NCBI RefSeq assembly: GCF_003355155.1
Contig: NZ_CP031320.1
Coordinates: forward strand, 6,322,287 to 6,386,286
DNA length: 64,000 nucleotides
Origin: Streptomyces armeniacus
GTDB lineage: Bacteria > Actinomycetota > Actinomycetes > Streptomycetales > Streptomycetaceae
Reading direction: 5' to 3'
Position 1 is the first letter of the stretch, and the number at the start of each line of letters is the position of its first letter. The notes under the pieces are model-generated. The model saw only the letters and a program-made list of their open reading frames with translations. It did not search any database and was not told the DNA's origin. Positions 18,962 through 27,373 of the stretch are shown piece by piece. The position numbers and the translations under genes were made by a program.

Positions 18962-19861
18962 ATGAGCACCGCAGCACCCGAAGCACCCACTCTGCCCTTC
19001 GAGTTCTTCGAACTGCGCGTCGTGCGGGCCCGCCGCGTGACGCCGTCCATGATGCGGATCACCCTCGGCGGCGGCACGTTGAAGGACCTCGTGTCCGGCG
19101 GCAGGGACCAGCGGCTCAAGCTGTTCCTGCCGCAGCCGGGCCAGGAGGCCCCGGTCGTACCGGTCGGGTCCGGCGAGAGCTGGTTCCCGGAGTGGCAGGC
19201 GATGGACCCGGACGTACGCGGCATCATGCGCACGTACACCGTCCGCGAACAGCGCCGCACAGCGGACGAGTTGGACATCGACTTCGCGCTGCACGGCGCC
19301 CCTGGCTCCGTGGGCGACGCCGGCGGCCCGGCCGCGCGGTGGGCCGCCGCGGCGCGGCCCGGGGACCGGGTCACCGTGCTGGGCCCGCTGGTGCCGGACA
19401 ACGCCGCCGTCGACTTCCGGCCACCGCCCGCCACGGACTGGATGCTCATCAGCGGCGACGAGACGGCGCTGCCCGCCGTCGCGGGCATCCTGGACTGGCT
19501 GCCCGCGGGCACGAAGGCCCGTGTCTGGCTGGAAGTCCCGCACGCGGAGGACGTACAGACGCTGCCGACCGCCGCCGACGCCGAGATCACCTGGCTCGTA
19601 CGGGACGACGCGCCCGCCGGTGCGAGCCGTACGGACGTCGCCCTCGCGGCACTCCGTACGGCGGAGCTCCCGTCCGGCACGCCCTACGCGTGGATCGCCG
19701 GGGAAGCGGGCACGGTGAAGGCACTGCGGCGGCATCTGGTCGGTGAGCGCGGATTCGACCGCAAGGCCGTCAAGTTCACGGGCTACTGGCGCCTGGGCTC
19801 CACCGAGGAGCAGCTCGTCGCGGAGGCGCTGGCGGGCAATCCCGTGAACGCCGAGGACTGA
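18962..19861 (+). CDS. Siderophore-interacting protein (ferric-siderophore reductase)
   Basis: A 299-aa cytoplasmic flavoprotein that reduces imported ferric siderophore to release iron. The N-terminal FAD-binding barrel has MMRITLGGG and the flavin motif RTYTVREQR; the NAD(P)H-binding C-terminal half has DWMLISGDETALPAVAGIL and the SIP-type ending YAWIAGEAGTVKALRRHL and KFTGYWRLGSTEEQ. The ATG at 18962 has GGGAGG 11 nt upstream. It follows the lipoprotein gene closely and shares its iron regulation, comparable to the desE-desF pair of S. coelicolor. Confidence 0.93.
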   Translation: MSTAAPEAPTLPFEFFELRVVRARRVTPSMMRITLGGGTLKDLVSGGRDQRLKLFLPQPGQEAPVVPVGSGESWFPEWQAMDPDVRGIMRTYTVREQRRTADELDIDFALHGAPGSVGDAGGPAARWAAAARPGDRVTVLGPLVPDNAAVDFRPPPATDWMLISGDETALPAVAGILDWLPAGTKARVWLEVPHAEDVQTLPTAADAEITWLVRDDAPAGASRTDVALAALRTAELPSGTPYAWIAGEAGTVKALRRHLVGERGFDRKAVKFTGYWRLGSTEEQLVAEALAGNPVNAED

Positions 19862-19940
19862 CCGCGAGGCCGGGCGCCGCCGCCGGTACGGGACGAGGCC
19901 GGGCGGCGGCGCCCGGCGGGCCGCGGCACCGCCCGGCGGG

Positions 19941-20966
19941 TCACAGCCCGAGCCGCGCCAGCGCCTTCCCCGCGTCGCACGCGGCGCCCGCGTCCGCCGC
20001 CGTCCAGGCGGCGCAGCACAACGCCCGCAGCCCGTCCAGCGGTTCGCCCTCCCCGTCCAGCACCAGCGCGCCCTCGTCCGCGCGCGCCGTCCATCCCCCG
20101 CAGCGGAACCCCGCGCCCTCGCCCGCGACCTGCGGCTGCGGCTGCGGTGCGAGCAACCCCCGCAGATCCGCCGCGACATACGCCGGCCGGTGCCGCGGCC
20201 CGGCGGCGAGCAGCTGCGGCGCGTCCGTCACGCCGGTCAGCACCAGCAGCGAGTCCACGCCCCCGGCGTACGCGCCCTCGATGTCCGTGTCCAGCCGGTC
20301 GCCGACCACCAACGGCCGTTCCGCGCCCGTACGCAGGATCGTCTCCCGGTGCATCGGCGGCAGCGGCTTCCCTGCCACCACCGGCTCCGGCGGCTCGCGC
20401 ATCCAGCGGGTCGCGAGCCGTACGACCTCCAGGGCCGCGCCGTTGCCCGGCGCGATACCGCGGCCGCTCGGGATGGTCAGGTCCGCGTTCGACGCGTACC
20501 ACGGCACCCCGCGCCCGACCGCGATGGCCGCCTCCGCGAGCCTGCCCCACGGCATCTCGGGCCCGCCGTAGCCCTGCACGACGGCGGCCGGGGCGTCGTC
20601 CGCGGACTCGACGGCGCGCAGGCCGCGTTCCGCCAGCGCCACCCGCAGCCCCTCGCCGCCCACGCACAGCACGCGCGCGCCCTGCGGCACCTGCTCGGCG
20701 ATGACGCGCGCGACGGCCTGCGCGGAGGTGACCACGTCGTCCGGGCCGGCGGGCACGCCGAGCCGGGTGAGGTGCTCGGCGACGGTCTCGGGCGTGCGCG
20801 CGGCGTTGTTGGTGACGTACGCCAGACGCATGCCGGCGCCGTCGGCTGCCCGCAGTGACGGCACGGCGTGCGGGACGGCGGCGCCGCCCACGTAGACCAC
20901 GCCGTCGAGGTCCAGCAGCGCGGTGTCGTACGCCTCGTGCAGCGCCTGCCCGGAAGCTCGCAGCAT
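19941..20966 (-). CDS. HAD-superfamily (NagD/PGP-like) phosphatase
   Basis: A 341-aa HAD hydrolase of subfamily IIA. Motif I is LLDLDGVVYVGG (nucleophile Asp), motif II is YVTNNAARTPETV, and the C-terminal part has AGKPLPPMHRETIL and VGDRLDTDIEGAYAGGVDSLLVLTGVT (motifs III/IV). Family members dephosphorylate small metabolites such as p-nitrophenyl phosphate, phosphoglycolate or GMP; the physiological substrate is unknown. The C-terminal about 70 residues (AGEGAGFRCGGWTARADEGA onward) form an extra domain common in streptomycete homologues. Start ATG 20966. Confidence 0.9.
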   Translation of the reverse strand: MLRASGQALHEAYDTALLDLDGVVYVGGAAVPHAVPSLRAADGAGMRLAYVTNNAARTPETVAEHLTRLGVPAGPDDVVTSAQAVARVIAEQVPQGARVLCVGGEGLRVALAERGLRAVESADDAPAAVVQGYGGPEMPWGRLAEAAIAVGRGVPWYASNADLTIPSGRGIAPGNGAALEVVRLATRWMREPPEPVVAGKPLPPMHRETILRTGAERPLVVGDRLDTDIEGAYAGGVDSLLVLTGVTDAPQLLAAGPRHRPAYVAADLRGLLAPQPQPQVAGEGAGFRCGGWTARADEGALVLDGEGEPLDGLRALCCAAWTAADAGAACDAGKALARLGL

Positions 20967-21164
20967 GGGTCTCCTCACGGTGTCGGGTACGCCCCGATCA
21001 TCCCCCACTCCGGCCACGGCACCCGAACCCGCACCCGCGCAATGTCCGCCCCCGCCCCCGGAACGCCGGCCTCCACCCGGAGCCGTGCGGGGTAAACCGG
21101 CGCACGGTCGTACAAACATCGGGCGCAAGATCCCCCCGCCCGGCAGACCGCATAGCATCGTCGG

Positions 21165-22460
21165 ATGAGCGACGCCGGACTCGATCTCCGCCCCTTCCGC
21201 GGGCTGCGCTATGCCCAGGACCGGGTGAGCAGCCTCGCGGCCGTCACCTCGCCGCCGTACGACGTGGTGGTCCGGCCGGACGGCGTGCACCATCTGGAGA
21301 CGGCGGACCCGTACAACATCGTCCGGCTCATCCTTCCGCACACCCTCGACCCCGCGGCCCGGCACCGCCAGGCCGCCGACACGCTGCGCGACTGGCGGGC
21401 CGAGGGCGTGCTGGCGCGGGACGGCCAACCCGCGCTGTACGCGTACGAGCAGCGCCGCGGCGACATGCTGCAGCGCGGGCTCATCGGCGCGCTGCGCCTC
21501 GACGGCCCGGTGCTGCCGCACGAGGGGGTGGTGCCGGAGATCGTCGCGGACCGTGCCGCGCTGATGCGCGAGGCCGCCGCCAACCTCGAACCGCTGCTGC
21601 TCACGTACCGCGGCCACGACACGTTCGCCACGACCGAACCGACGGCGACCGATGTGCTCGAACGGACCATCACCCGCGAGCCGTTGCTGGCCACGACCAC
21701 CGAGGACGACTTCGCGCACCGCCTGTGGGCGATCACGGACCCGGCCGAACTGGCCGCCGTGGCCGCCGATCTGGGCCGCCGCGACGCGCTGATCGCCGAC
21801 GGGCACCACCGCTGGGCGACCTACCTCCAGCTGCGCGACGAGCACCCGGGCGAGCCCGGCTGGGCGCACGGGCTGGTGCTGCTGGTGGACTCGGCCCGGT
21901 ACCCGCTCCAGGTCCGGGCGATCCACCGGGTGCTGCCCCGGCTCCCGTTGGGGGACGCGCTGGCGCGGCTGAACGGCGCGTTCCGCGCCCGTACGGTCGC
22001 CGGGCCGCTGCCGCGCGCGCTGGAGGCGCTCGACGCGCTCGACGCGGCGCAGGGGAACGCCTTCGTGCTGTCCTCCGGCCCGGACGAGTTCCACCTGCTG
22101 GACGGGGCGGATCCGGAGCTGCTCGCCCGTACGGTCCGCACGGACCGGCCGGAGGCGTGGCGGCAGTTGGACGCGACGGTGTTGCATTCGACACTCTTCG
22201 ACGCGGTCTGGCGCATCCCGGACCAGCCGTCGGACATCAGCTATCTGCACTCGGCCGAGTCGGCGGTCGACCAGGCGCGGCAGCACGGTGGTACGGCGGT
22301 GCTGATGCGGCCCGTCACGGAGGAGACCGTACGGGGGCTGGCGGGGCAGGGTGTGACGATGCCGCGGAAGTCGACGTCGTTCGGGCCCAAGCCGGCCACG
22401 GGCCTGGTGCTGCGCACGCTGGACGACGGCACGGACCCGAGCACCGGCCCGGAGCACTGA
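21165..22460 (+). CDS. DUF1015 family protein
   Basis: A 431-aa protein with the DUF1015 hallmark N-terminus LRPFRGLRYAQDRVSSLAAV and the SPPYDVV segment, then ADGHHRWATYLQLRDEH in the middle and DAVWRIPDQPSDISYLHS near the end. The family is widespread in bacteria; its biochemical function is not established, although the GHHR motif suggests a metal- or phosphate-binding site. Encoded back to back with the HAD phosphatase; this pairing is common in actinomycetes. Confidence 0.88.
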   Translation: MSDAGLDLRPFRGLRYAQDRVSSLAAVTSPPYDVVVRPDGVHHLETADPYNIVRLILPHTLDPAARHRQAADTLRDWRAEGVLARDGQPALYAYEQRRGDMLQRGLIGALRLDGPVLPHEGVVPEIVADRAALMREAAANLEPLLLTYRGHDTFATTEPTATDVLERTITREPLLATTTEDDFAHRLWAITDPAELAAVAADLGRRDALIADGHHRWATYLQLRDEHPGEPGWAHGLVLLVDSARYPLQVRAIHRVLPRLPLGDALARLNGAFRARTVAGPLPRALEALDALDAAQGNAFVLSSGPDEFHLLDGADPELLARTVRTDRPEAWRQLDATVLHSTLFDAVWRIPDQPSDISYLHSAESAVDQARQHGGTAVLMRPVTEETVRGLAGQGVTMPRKSTSFGPKPATGLVLRTLDDGTDPSTGPEH

Positions 22461-22599
22461 CCCGGGTACGGGCCTGCGTTCAGACCTGGGTACAGCCCCG
22501 GGTACGGACCCGCGTACGGCCTCAACTTCCTGACGCGGCACGGCGACTGCCTGGCCGGATTCCGCCCCTCCCCACCCCCTTCGACGTCCTCATCAGAGC

Positions 22600-22618
22600 T
22601 TAGGTTAGGCTGCCCTTA
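22600..22618 (+). promoter_or_regulatory. Iron box upstream of desA
   Basis: TTAGGTTAGGCTGCCCTTA matches the iron box known upstream of streptomycete desA genes (TTAGGTTAGGCTCACCTAA) at 16 of 19 positions; the left half is perfect and the right half has diverged. It lies 111 bp before the desA start and predicts DmdR1/IdeR repression of desABC in high iron. Confidence 0.88.
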
Positions 22619-22728
22619 TCCCCGGGAGGTACAGGTACTCCCGGCTGCCCGGATGCCTGCGCGATGCCGTCCCCACACGGCATCGGACCAGGCCGGGCAC
22701 CAGACCAGGGCACCAGGAGGACACGTCC

Positions 22729-24342
22729 ATGAGCTTCCTCGCGCATCCCGCCGAGGATCCACCCCCACACCCCGGAGCGGGCACCGGGCCCCGCAAGGGT
22801 CGCCCGTCGGCCACCGCCGCGAGCAGCCCGAGCACCACAAGCAGCCCGAGCGCCCCAAGCACCCCGAGCACCGTGACCCACCTCCTCACCAACACCTCGA
22901 CCGACCGCTACGAGCGTCACGTCACCGACGGCGTCGGCCGCGTCGCCGCCCGACTCGCCCGCACCGAGCGCCCGTTCACCGGCGTCACCCCGGCGCAGCT
23001 CGCGCCCGCCGTCTCCGGGATCGACCTGGACGAGCCGCTGGGCGACACGGCCGCCGCGCTCGACGAGCTGGAACGCGTGTACCTCCGGGACGCGGTGTAC
23101 TTCCACCACCCCCGCTATCTCGCCCACCTCAACTGCCCGGTCGTCATCCCGGCGGTCGTCGCCGAGGCCGTGCTGTCGGCGGTCAACTCGTCCCTGGACA
23201 CCTGGGACCAGAGCGCGGGCGGCACCCTCATCGAACGCCGGCTCATCGACTGGACGGCCCGCCGCATCGGCCTGGGCCGGGCCGCCGACGGCGTGTTCAC
23301 CAGCGGCGGCACGCAGTCCAACCTGCACGCGCTCCTCCTCGCCCGCGACGAGGCGTGCCGCATGGAGCAGAAGAACGCGGCGACGCCGCTGCGCAAGCCG
23401 GAGATCCTGCCGCGGCTGCGCATCCTCACCTCCGAGTGCAGCCACTTCAGCATCGCCAAGTCCGCCACCGTGCTGGGCCTGGGCGAGGACGCGGTCGTCT
23501 CCGTGCCGTGCGACGAGGACCGCCGGATGCGTACGGACGCGCTCGCCCGCGAGCTGACCCGCTGCCGTACGGCCGGGCTGGTCCCCATGGCCGTCGTGGC
23601 CACCGCGGGCACCACGGACTTCGGCAGCATCGACCCGCTGCCCGGGATCGCGGACCTCTGCGAGCGCCACGGCATCTGGCTGCACGTGGACGCGGCGTAC
23701 GGCTGCGGGCTGCTGGTCTCCCGGCGCCGCCACCTCCTGGACGGCATCGAACGGGCGGACTCGGTCACCGTGGACTACCACAAGTCGTTCTTCCAGCCGG
23801 TCAGTTCGAGCGCGGTGCTGGTCCGCGACCGTACGGCGATGCGCCACGCCACGTACCACGCGGACTACCTCAACCCGGCCCGCAGCGCCGAGGACCGCAT
23901 ACCCAACCAGGTCGACAAGTCGCTCCAGACCACCCGCCGCTTCGACGCGCTCAAGCTGTGGATGACGCTCCGCGTCATGGGCGCCGACGCCGTCGGTGAG
24001 CTGTTCGACGCCGTGGTGGACCGTACGGCCGCCGCCTGGGAACTGCTGGACGCCGACCCCCGGTTCGAGGTCGTCACCCGGCCCCGGCTGAGCACGCTGG
24101 TGTTCCGCTGGCTGCCGCCGGACGGCACCCCCGCGGTCCTCGGCGACCGGGCCAACCTGCACGCGCGCGAGGCGCTGTCCGCCTCGGGCGAGGGCGTCGT
24201 CGCGGCCACCGTGGTGGACGGGCGGCACTACCTCAAGTTCACGCTGCTCAACCCGCAGACGTCGCTGAGCGACATCACGGCCGTCCTGGAACTCCTCGCG
24301 GAGCACGCCGGCCAGTACGTGTACGGGCGGCACGCCGGCTGA
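22729..24342 (+). CDS. desA: L-lysine decarboxylase, desferrioxamine pathway
   Basis: PLP-dependent decarboxylase making cadaverine from lysine, the first step of desferrioxamine synthesis. It belongs to the group II (glutamate/DOPA decarboxylase-like) fold. [14 protein letters not shown] holds the PLP-contacting Asp, and [20 protein letters not shown] holds the Schiff-base Lys352. At 537 aa it is about 50 residues longer than usual because of a Pro/Ser/Thr-rich N-terminus ([20 protein letters not shown]); the conserved region starts at [16 protein letters not shown], so translation might begin later. An iron box precedes it and desB follows after 50 nt. Confidence 0.95.
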   Translation: MSFLAHPAEDPPPHPGAGTGPRKGRPSATAASSPSTTSSPSAPSTPSTVTHLLTNTSTDRYERHVTDGVGRVAARLARTERPFTGVTPAQLAPAVSGIDLDEPLGDTAAALDELERVYLRDAVYFHHPRYLAHLNCPVVIPAVVAEAVLSAVNSSLDTWDQSAGGTLIERRLIDWTARRIGLGRAADGVFTSGGTQSNLHALLLARDEACRMEQKNAATPLRKPEILPRLRILTSECSHFSIAKSATVLGLGEDAVVSVPCDEDRRMRTDALARELTRCRTAGLVPMAVVATAGTTDFGSIDPLPGIADLCERHGIWLHVDAAYGCGLLVSRRRHLLDGIERADSVTVDYHKSFFQPVSSSAVLVRDRTAMRHATYHADYLNPARSAEDRIPNQVDKSLQTTRRFDALKLWMTLRVMGADAVGELFDAVVDRTAAAWELLDADPRFEVVTRPRLSTLVFRWLPPDGTPAVLGDRANLHAREALSASGEGVVAATVVDGRHYLKFTLLNPQTSLSDITAVLELLAEHAGQYVYGRHAG

Positions 24343-24392
24343 CGACCGCCGGCCCGCCGCTCCCGTTCCCGTCCCCCACCCCCGGAGACCAC

Positions 24393-25700
24393 GTGTCGAC
24401 CCCGCACGACTTCATCGCCATCGGCCTCGGCCCGTTCAATCTCGGCCTCGCCTGTCTGACGGAGCCCATCGAGGAGCTGGACGGGCTGTTCCTGGAGAGC
24501 GGCCCGGGATTCGACTGGCACCCGGGCATGCTGCTGGAGAGCAGCACCCTCCAGACCCCGTTCATGGCCGACCTGGTGACGCTCGCCGACCCCACCTCCC
24601 CGTACTCCTTCCTCAACTACCTCAAGGAGTCCGGCCGGCTGTACTCCTTCTACATCCGCGAGAGCTTCTATCCGCTCCGCGCCGAGTACAACGACTACTG
24701 CCGGTGGGCCGCCGGCAAGCTGTCCTCCGTACGCTTCGGGCAGCGCGTCACCTCCGTCGAGTACGAGCCCGCCGACGCCGTCTACGCCGTGCACACCACC
24801 GCCACGGCCGACGGCACCCGTACGACGCACCGCGCCCGCCGGATCGTCCTCGGCACCGGCACCCCGCCACACCTGCCCGCGCCCTGCCGCGACCTGGGCG
24901 GCGACCTGCTGCACAACTCGCGCTACCTGGAGGGCAAGGCGGCCCTCCAGCTCAAGGACAGCATCACCATCGTGGGCAGCGGCCAGAGCGCCGCCGAGAT
25001 CTACTACGACCTGCTGCAGGACATCGACGCGTACGACTATCAGCTGACCTGGGTCACCCGCTCCCCGCGCTTCTTCCCGCTCGAGTACACGAAGCTCACG
25101 CTGGAGATGACCTCGCCCGAGTACGGCGACTACTTCCACTCGCTGCCCGCCGAGGCCCGCGACCGGCTCGTGGCGTCGCAGAAGAACCTCTACAAGGGCA
25201 TCAACTCCGAGCTGATCGACGCCATCTTCGACCTGCTCTACCAGAAGAGCCTCGGCCGCCCCTGCCCCACCCGGCTGATGACGAACACGGCGCTGACCGG
25301 CGCCACGTACGACGCGGCCCGCCGCACGTACACGCTGGAGCTGCGCCAGGAGGAGCAGAAGCAGGACTTCTCGCTCAGCACACAGGGCCTCGTCCTCGCC
25401 ACCGGCTACCGCTACGAGCTGCCCGCCTTCCTCGCGCCCGTCCACGACCGCATCGAATGGGACGAGCAGGGGCGGTTCGCCGTACGGCGCAACTACAGCG
25501 TCGACACCGCGGGGCAGGAGATCTACGTACAGAACGCCGAGCTGCACACGCACGGCTTCATCGCCCCCGACCTGGGCATGGGCGCGTACCGGAACTCGTG
25601 CATCATCCGGGAGCTGCTCGGCCGCGAGCACTACCCGGTGGAACGGTCCATCGCCTTCCAGCAGTTCGTCGCGCCCGGAACGGAGGCACAGCCCGCATGA
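24393..25700 (+). CDS. desB: Cadaverine N-hydroxylase, desferrioxamine pathway
   Basis: FAD- and NADPH-dependent N-monooxygenase (IucD/PvdA family), 435 aa, hydroxylating cadaverine to N-hydroxycadaverine. FAD motif [16 protein letters not shown] at the N-terminus, substrate-proximal [25 protein letters not shown] motif [19 protein letters not shown] and the C-terminal [14 protein letters not shown] plus [20 protein letters not shown] are all as expected. The GTG start has CGGAG upstream. Its stop overlaps the desC start by 4 bp (ATGA), giving coupled translation. Confidence 0.96.
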   Translation: MSTPHDFIAIGLGPFNLGLACLTEPIEELDGLFLESGPGFDWHPGMLLESSTLQTPFMADLVTLADPTSPYSFLNYLKESGRLYSFYIRESFYPLRAEYNDYCRWAAGKLSSVRFGQRVTSVEYEPADAVYAVHTTATADGTRTTHRARRIVLGTGTPPHLPAPCRDLGGDLLHNSRYLEGKAALQLKDSITIVGSGQSAAEIYYDLLQDIDAYDYQLTWVTRSPRFFPLEYTKLTLEMTSPEYGDYFHSLPAEARDRLVASQKNLYKGINSELIDAIFDLLYQKSLGRPCPTRLMTNTALTGATYDAARRTYTLELRQEEQKQDFSLSTQGLVLATGYRYELPAFLAPVHDRIEWDEQGRFAVRRNYSVDTAGQEIYVQNAELHTHGFIAPDLGMGAYRNSCIIRELLGREHYPVERSIAFQQFVAPGTEAQPA

Positions 25701-26368
25701 CCGGCAGCAGCACCACCGGCACCCTTCACGACGGCACCGTGTTCGCCCGTACGGATCCGCGGCTCGGCGAACTCGCCCTCCGGCACGTCGACCCGCCCCG
25801 CGACGCGCGGCTCCTGCACCGCTGGCTCACCCACCCCCGGTCCGTGTACTGGCTGATGCAGGAGGCGGAACCGGCCGACGTCGAGCAGGAGTTCCGGAAG
25901 ATCGCCGCGCGCCCGGACGACGACGCGTTCCTCGGCCTGCACGAGGGCACGCCCGCGTTCCTCGTCGAGCGCTACCACCCCTCGTACGAGCTGGACGGCG
26001 TGTACGACATCCGGCCCGGCGACATCGGCATGCACTTCCTGTGCGCGCCGACCGACCGCCCGCTGCACGGCTTCACGCGCGCGGTGATCACGACGGTGAT
26101 GGAGCTGCTGTTCTCCGACCCGGAGGTGGACCGCGTCGTGGTCGAGCCCGACGTACGCAACACCGGCGTGCACGCGCTCAACGCGGCCGTCGGATTCCGG
26201 ATCGAGCGGACGGTCTCGCTGCCTGACAAGGACGCGTACCTCAGCATGTGCACCCGCGACCAGTACCTGGCCATCCTCATCTTCATGGCCCAGGTGCCGG
26301 AGATGCGGGACGTGCCCTGGGCCGTCTACCCCCTCATCGCCGCAGGCCTCGCGCTGATGGTGCTGTAG
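25697..26368 (+). CDS. desC: N-hydroxycadaverine acyltransferase DesC with aberrant C-terminus
   Basis: GNAT-like acyl-CoA transferase (RhbD/AlcB type) that acylates N-hydroxycadaverine with acetyl- or succinyl-CoA. Residues 1-190 match the family: [51 protein letters not shown] and the near-terminal [13 protein letters not shown]. The remaining 31 residues ([20 protein letters not shown] and on) are hydrophobic and unlike a DesC ending, and the GC-poor DNA starts directly after the stop. The product may be a fusion at a rearrangement or assembly join. The next gene should be desD, but it is missing. Confidence 0.85.
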   Translation: MTGSSTTGTLHDGTVFARTDPRLGELALRHVDPPRDARLLHRWLTHPRSVYWLMQEAEPADVEQEFRKIAARPDDDAFLGLHEGTPAFLVERYHPSYELDGVYDIRPGDIGMHFLCAPTDRPLHGFTRAVITTVMELLFSDPEVDRVVVEPDVRNTGVHALNAAVGFRIERTVSLPDKDAYLSMCTRDQYLAILIFMAQVPEMRDVPWAVYPLIAAGLALMVL

Positions 26369-26567
26369 TGATTCGTCACTCTGATATCGTTTTGACCTGT
26401 ACTGTGCTTTAGTCAATCGTCTGGTCCACAGTAGGATTGCTGCATTGCTGCCATATTTATAGTTGATATCTACGCACGTGTTAGTTATTGTTTTTTTAAT
26501 TCCACGGCTCCACCCAAGGTTTATAGGTAGGGCTAGGTTGGCATCATAAAATTGTTATAAGAGACAG
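26369..26567. other. AT-rich segment replacing desD, with mosaic-end-like edge
   Basis: About 200 bp at roughly 40% GC, far below the surrounding DNA, with runs such as TTATTGTTTTTTTAA and stops in every frame, so no gene is supported. It starts at the desC stop and ends with TATAAGAGACAG (26556-26567), the terminal 12 bases of the Tn5/Nextera mosaic end. High-GC sequence resumes right after. From 26568 to 27373 I find no convincing gene apart from the hairpin at 26788. Confidence 0.7.
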
Positions 26568-26787
26568 GTGGTCGGGCTGGGGGAAGTCGGGGTATTCGTC
26601 ATTGCTGTGGCCTTCCGTGTACCGGGGAACGGAGGCACCCTGGTTTTCGGCGCACTTCACCCGTCACCGCATTTCCGTGCGGAATTTTCGGGGGATTTCC
26701 GTTCCCTGTTTTCAGGAACACGACGACCATAGCTCGCACACCCGGGGGCCTCAATCGGAAACAGGGCTGCGAATTGCTGGAATTCTC

Positions 26788-26820
26788 GGGAATTCACGAC
26801 ACCTTGCGTCGTGAATTCCC
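26788..26820. other. Perfect 13-bp hairpin in the post-des gap
   Basis: GGGAATTCACGAC is followed by a 7-nt loop (ACCTTGC) and its exact complement GTCGTGAATTCCC. A partial third copy of the arm lies just upstream (GGAATTCTCGG at 26779-26789). No T-tract follows. It could be a terminator, a dimeric operator or a transposon-end relic. Confidence 0.6.
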
Positions 26821-27373
26821 GGGGTTACGACATGAAGCGTCGTGGGCGGCGTGTGGCACGACCGAAGCGAAGGAATGGCACATGGATAGGCAATTTGGCA
26901 TTCACCCGAAGGCACGCACAGCAGGGATTAGCTGCTTTTCATCGTTCACGCCCGAATCAATGTCGTACGTGTAGCTGGTGCGCCCCCGGGCCCGCGCACG
27001 GCTCAGATGCCCTCCTCGTACGGGCCCGAGGAACTGCGGGAGAGGTCAGGGCGCCGGCGTGGGTGAAGGGGTGGGGAGGTGAGGATGGATCTGGGTGCAC
27101 GGGATAGACGACGGCTGTCTGGCAGAGGCGGTCGAACCGCAGCGAGTTCGCTGGCCGGCCGCCGTTGAGCAGAGATCGGGGTGACCGATTCAACCGATAT
27201 ACAGTCGGCCTCGCGCGCCGACGGCTCGTATGCCGTCCGGCCTGCGCGGAAGGGGCAGCCAGGGGTGGCGTATCCAAGGGCGCGTACGGGAGCGAGGCCG
27301 GGAACGACGAGGGAAACGACGGCCGAAACGCCACCGAGCCGCCTCGGCTCCTAACCCGGTGGGCAGCGTATGT

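Noticed and set aside
26957..27334. A 125-codon minus-strand frame in the gap after des
   Set aside because: Proline/Arg-rich with no ribosome-binding site or recognisable motif; typical random high-GC frame.
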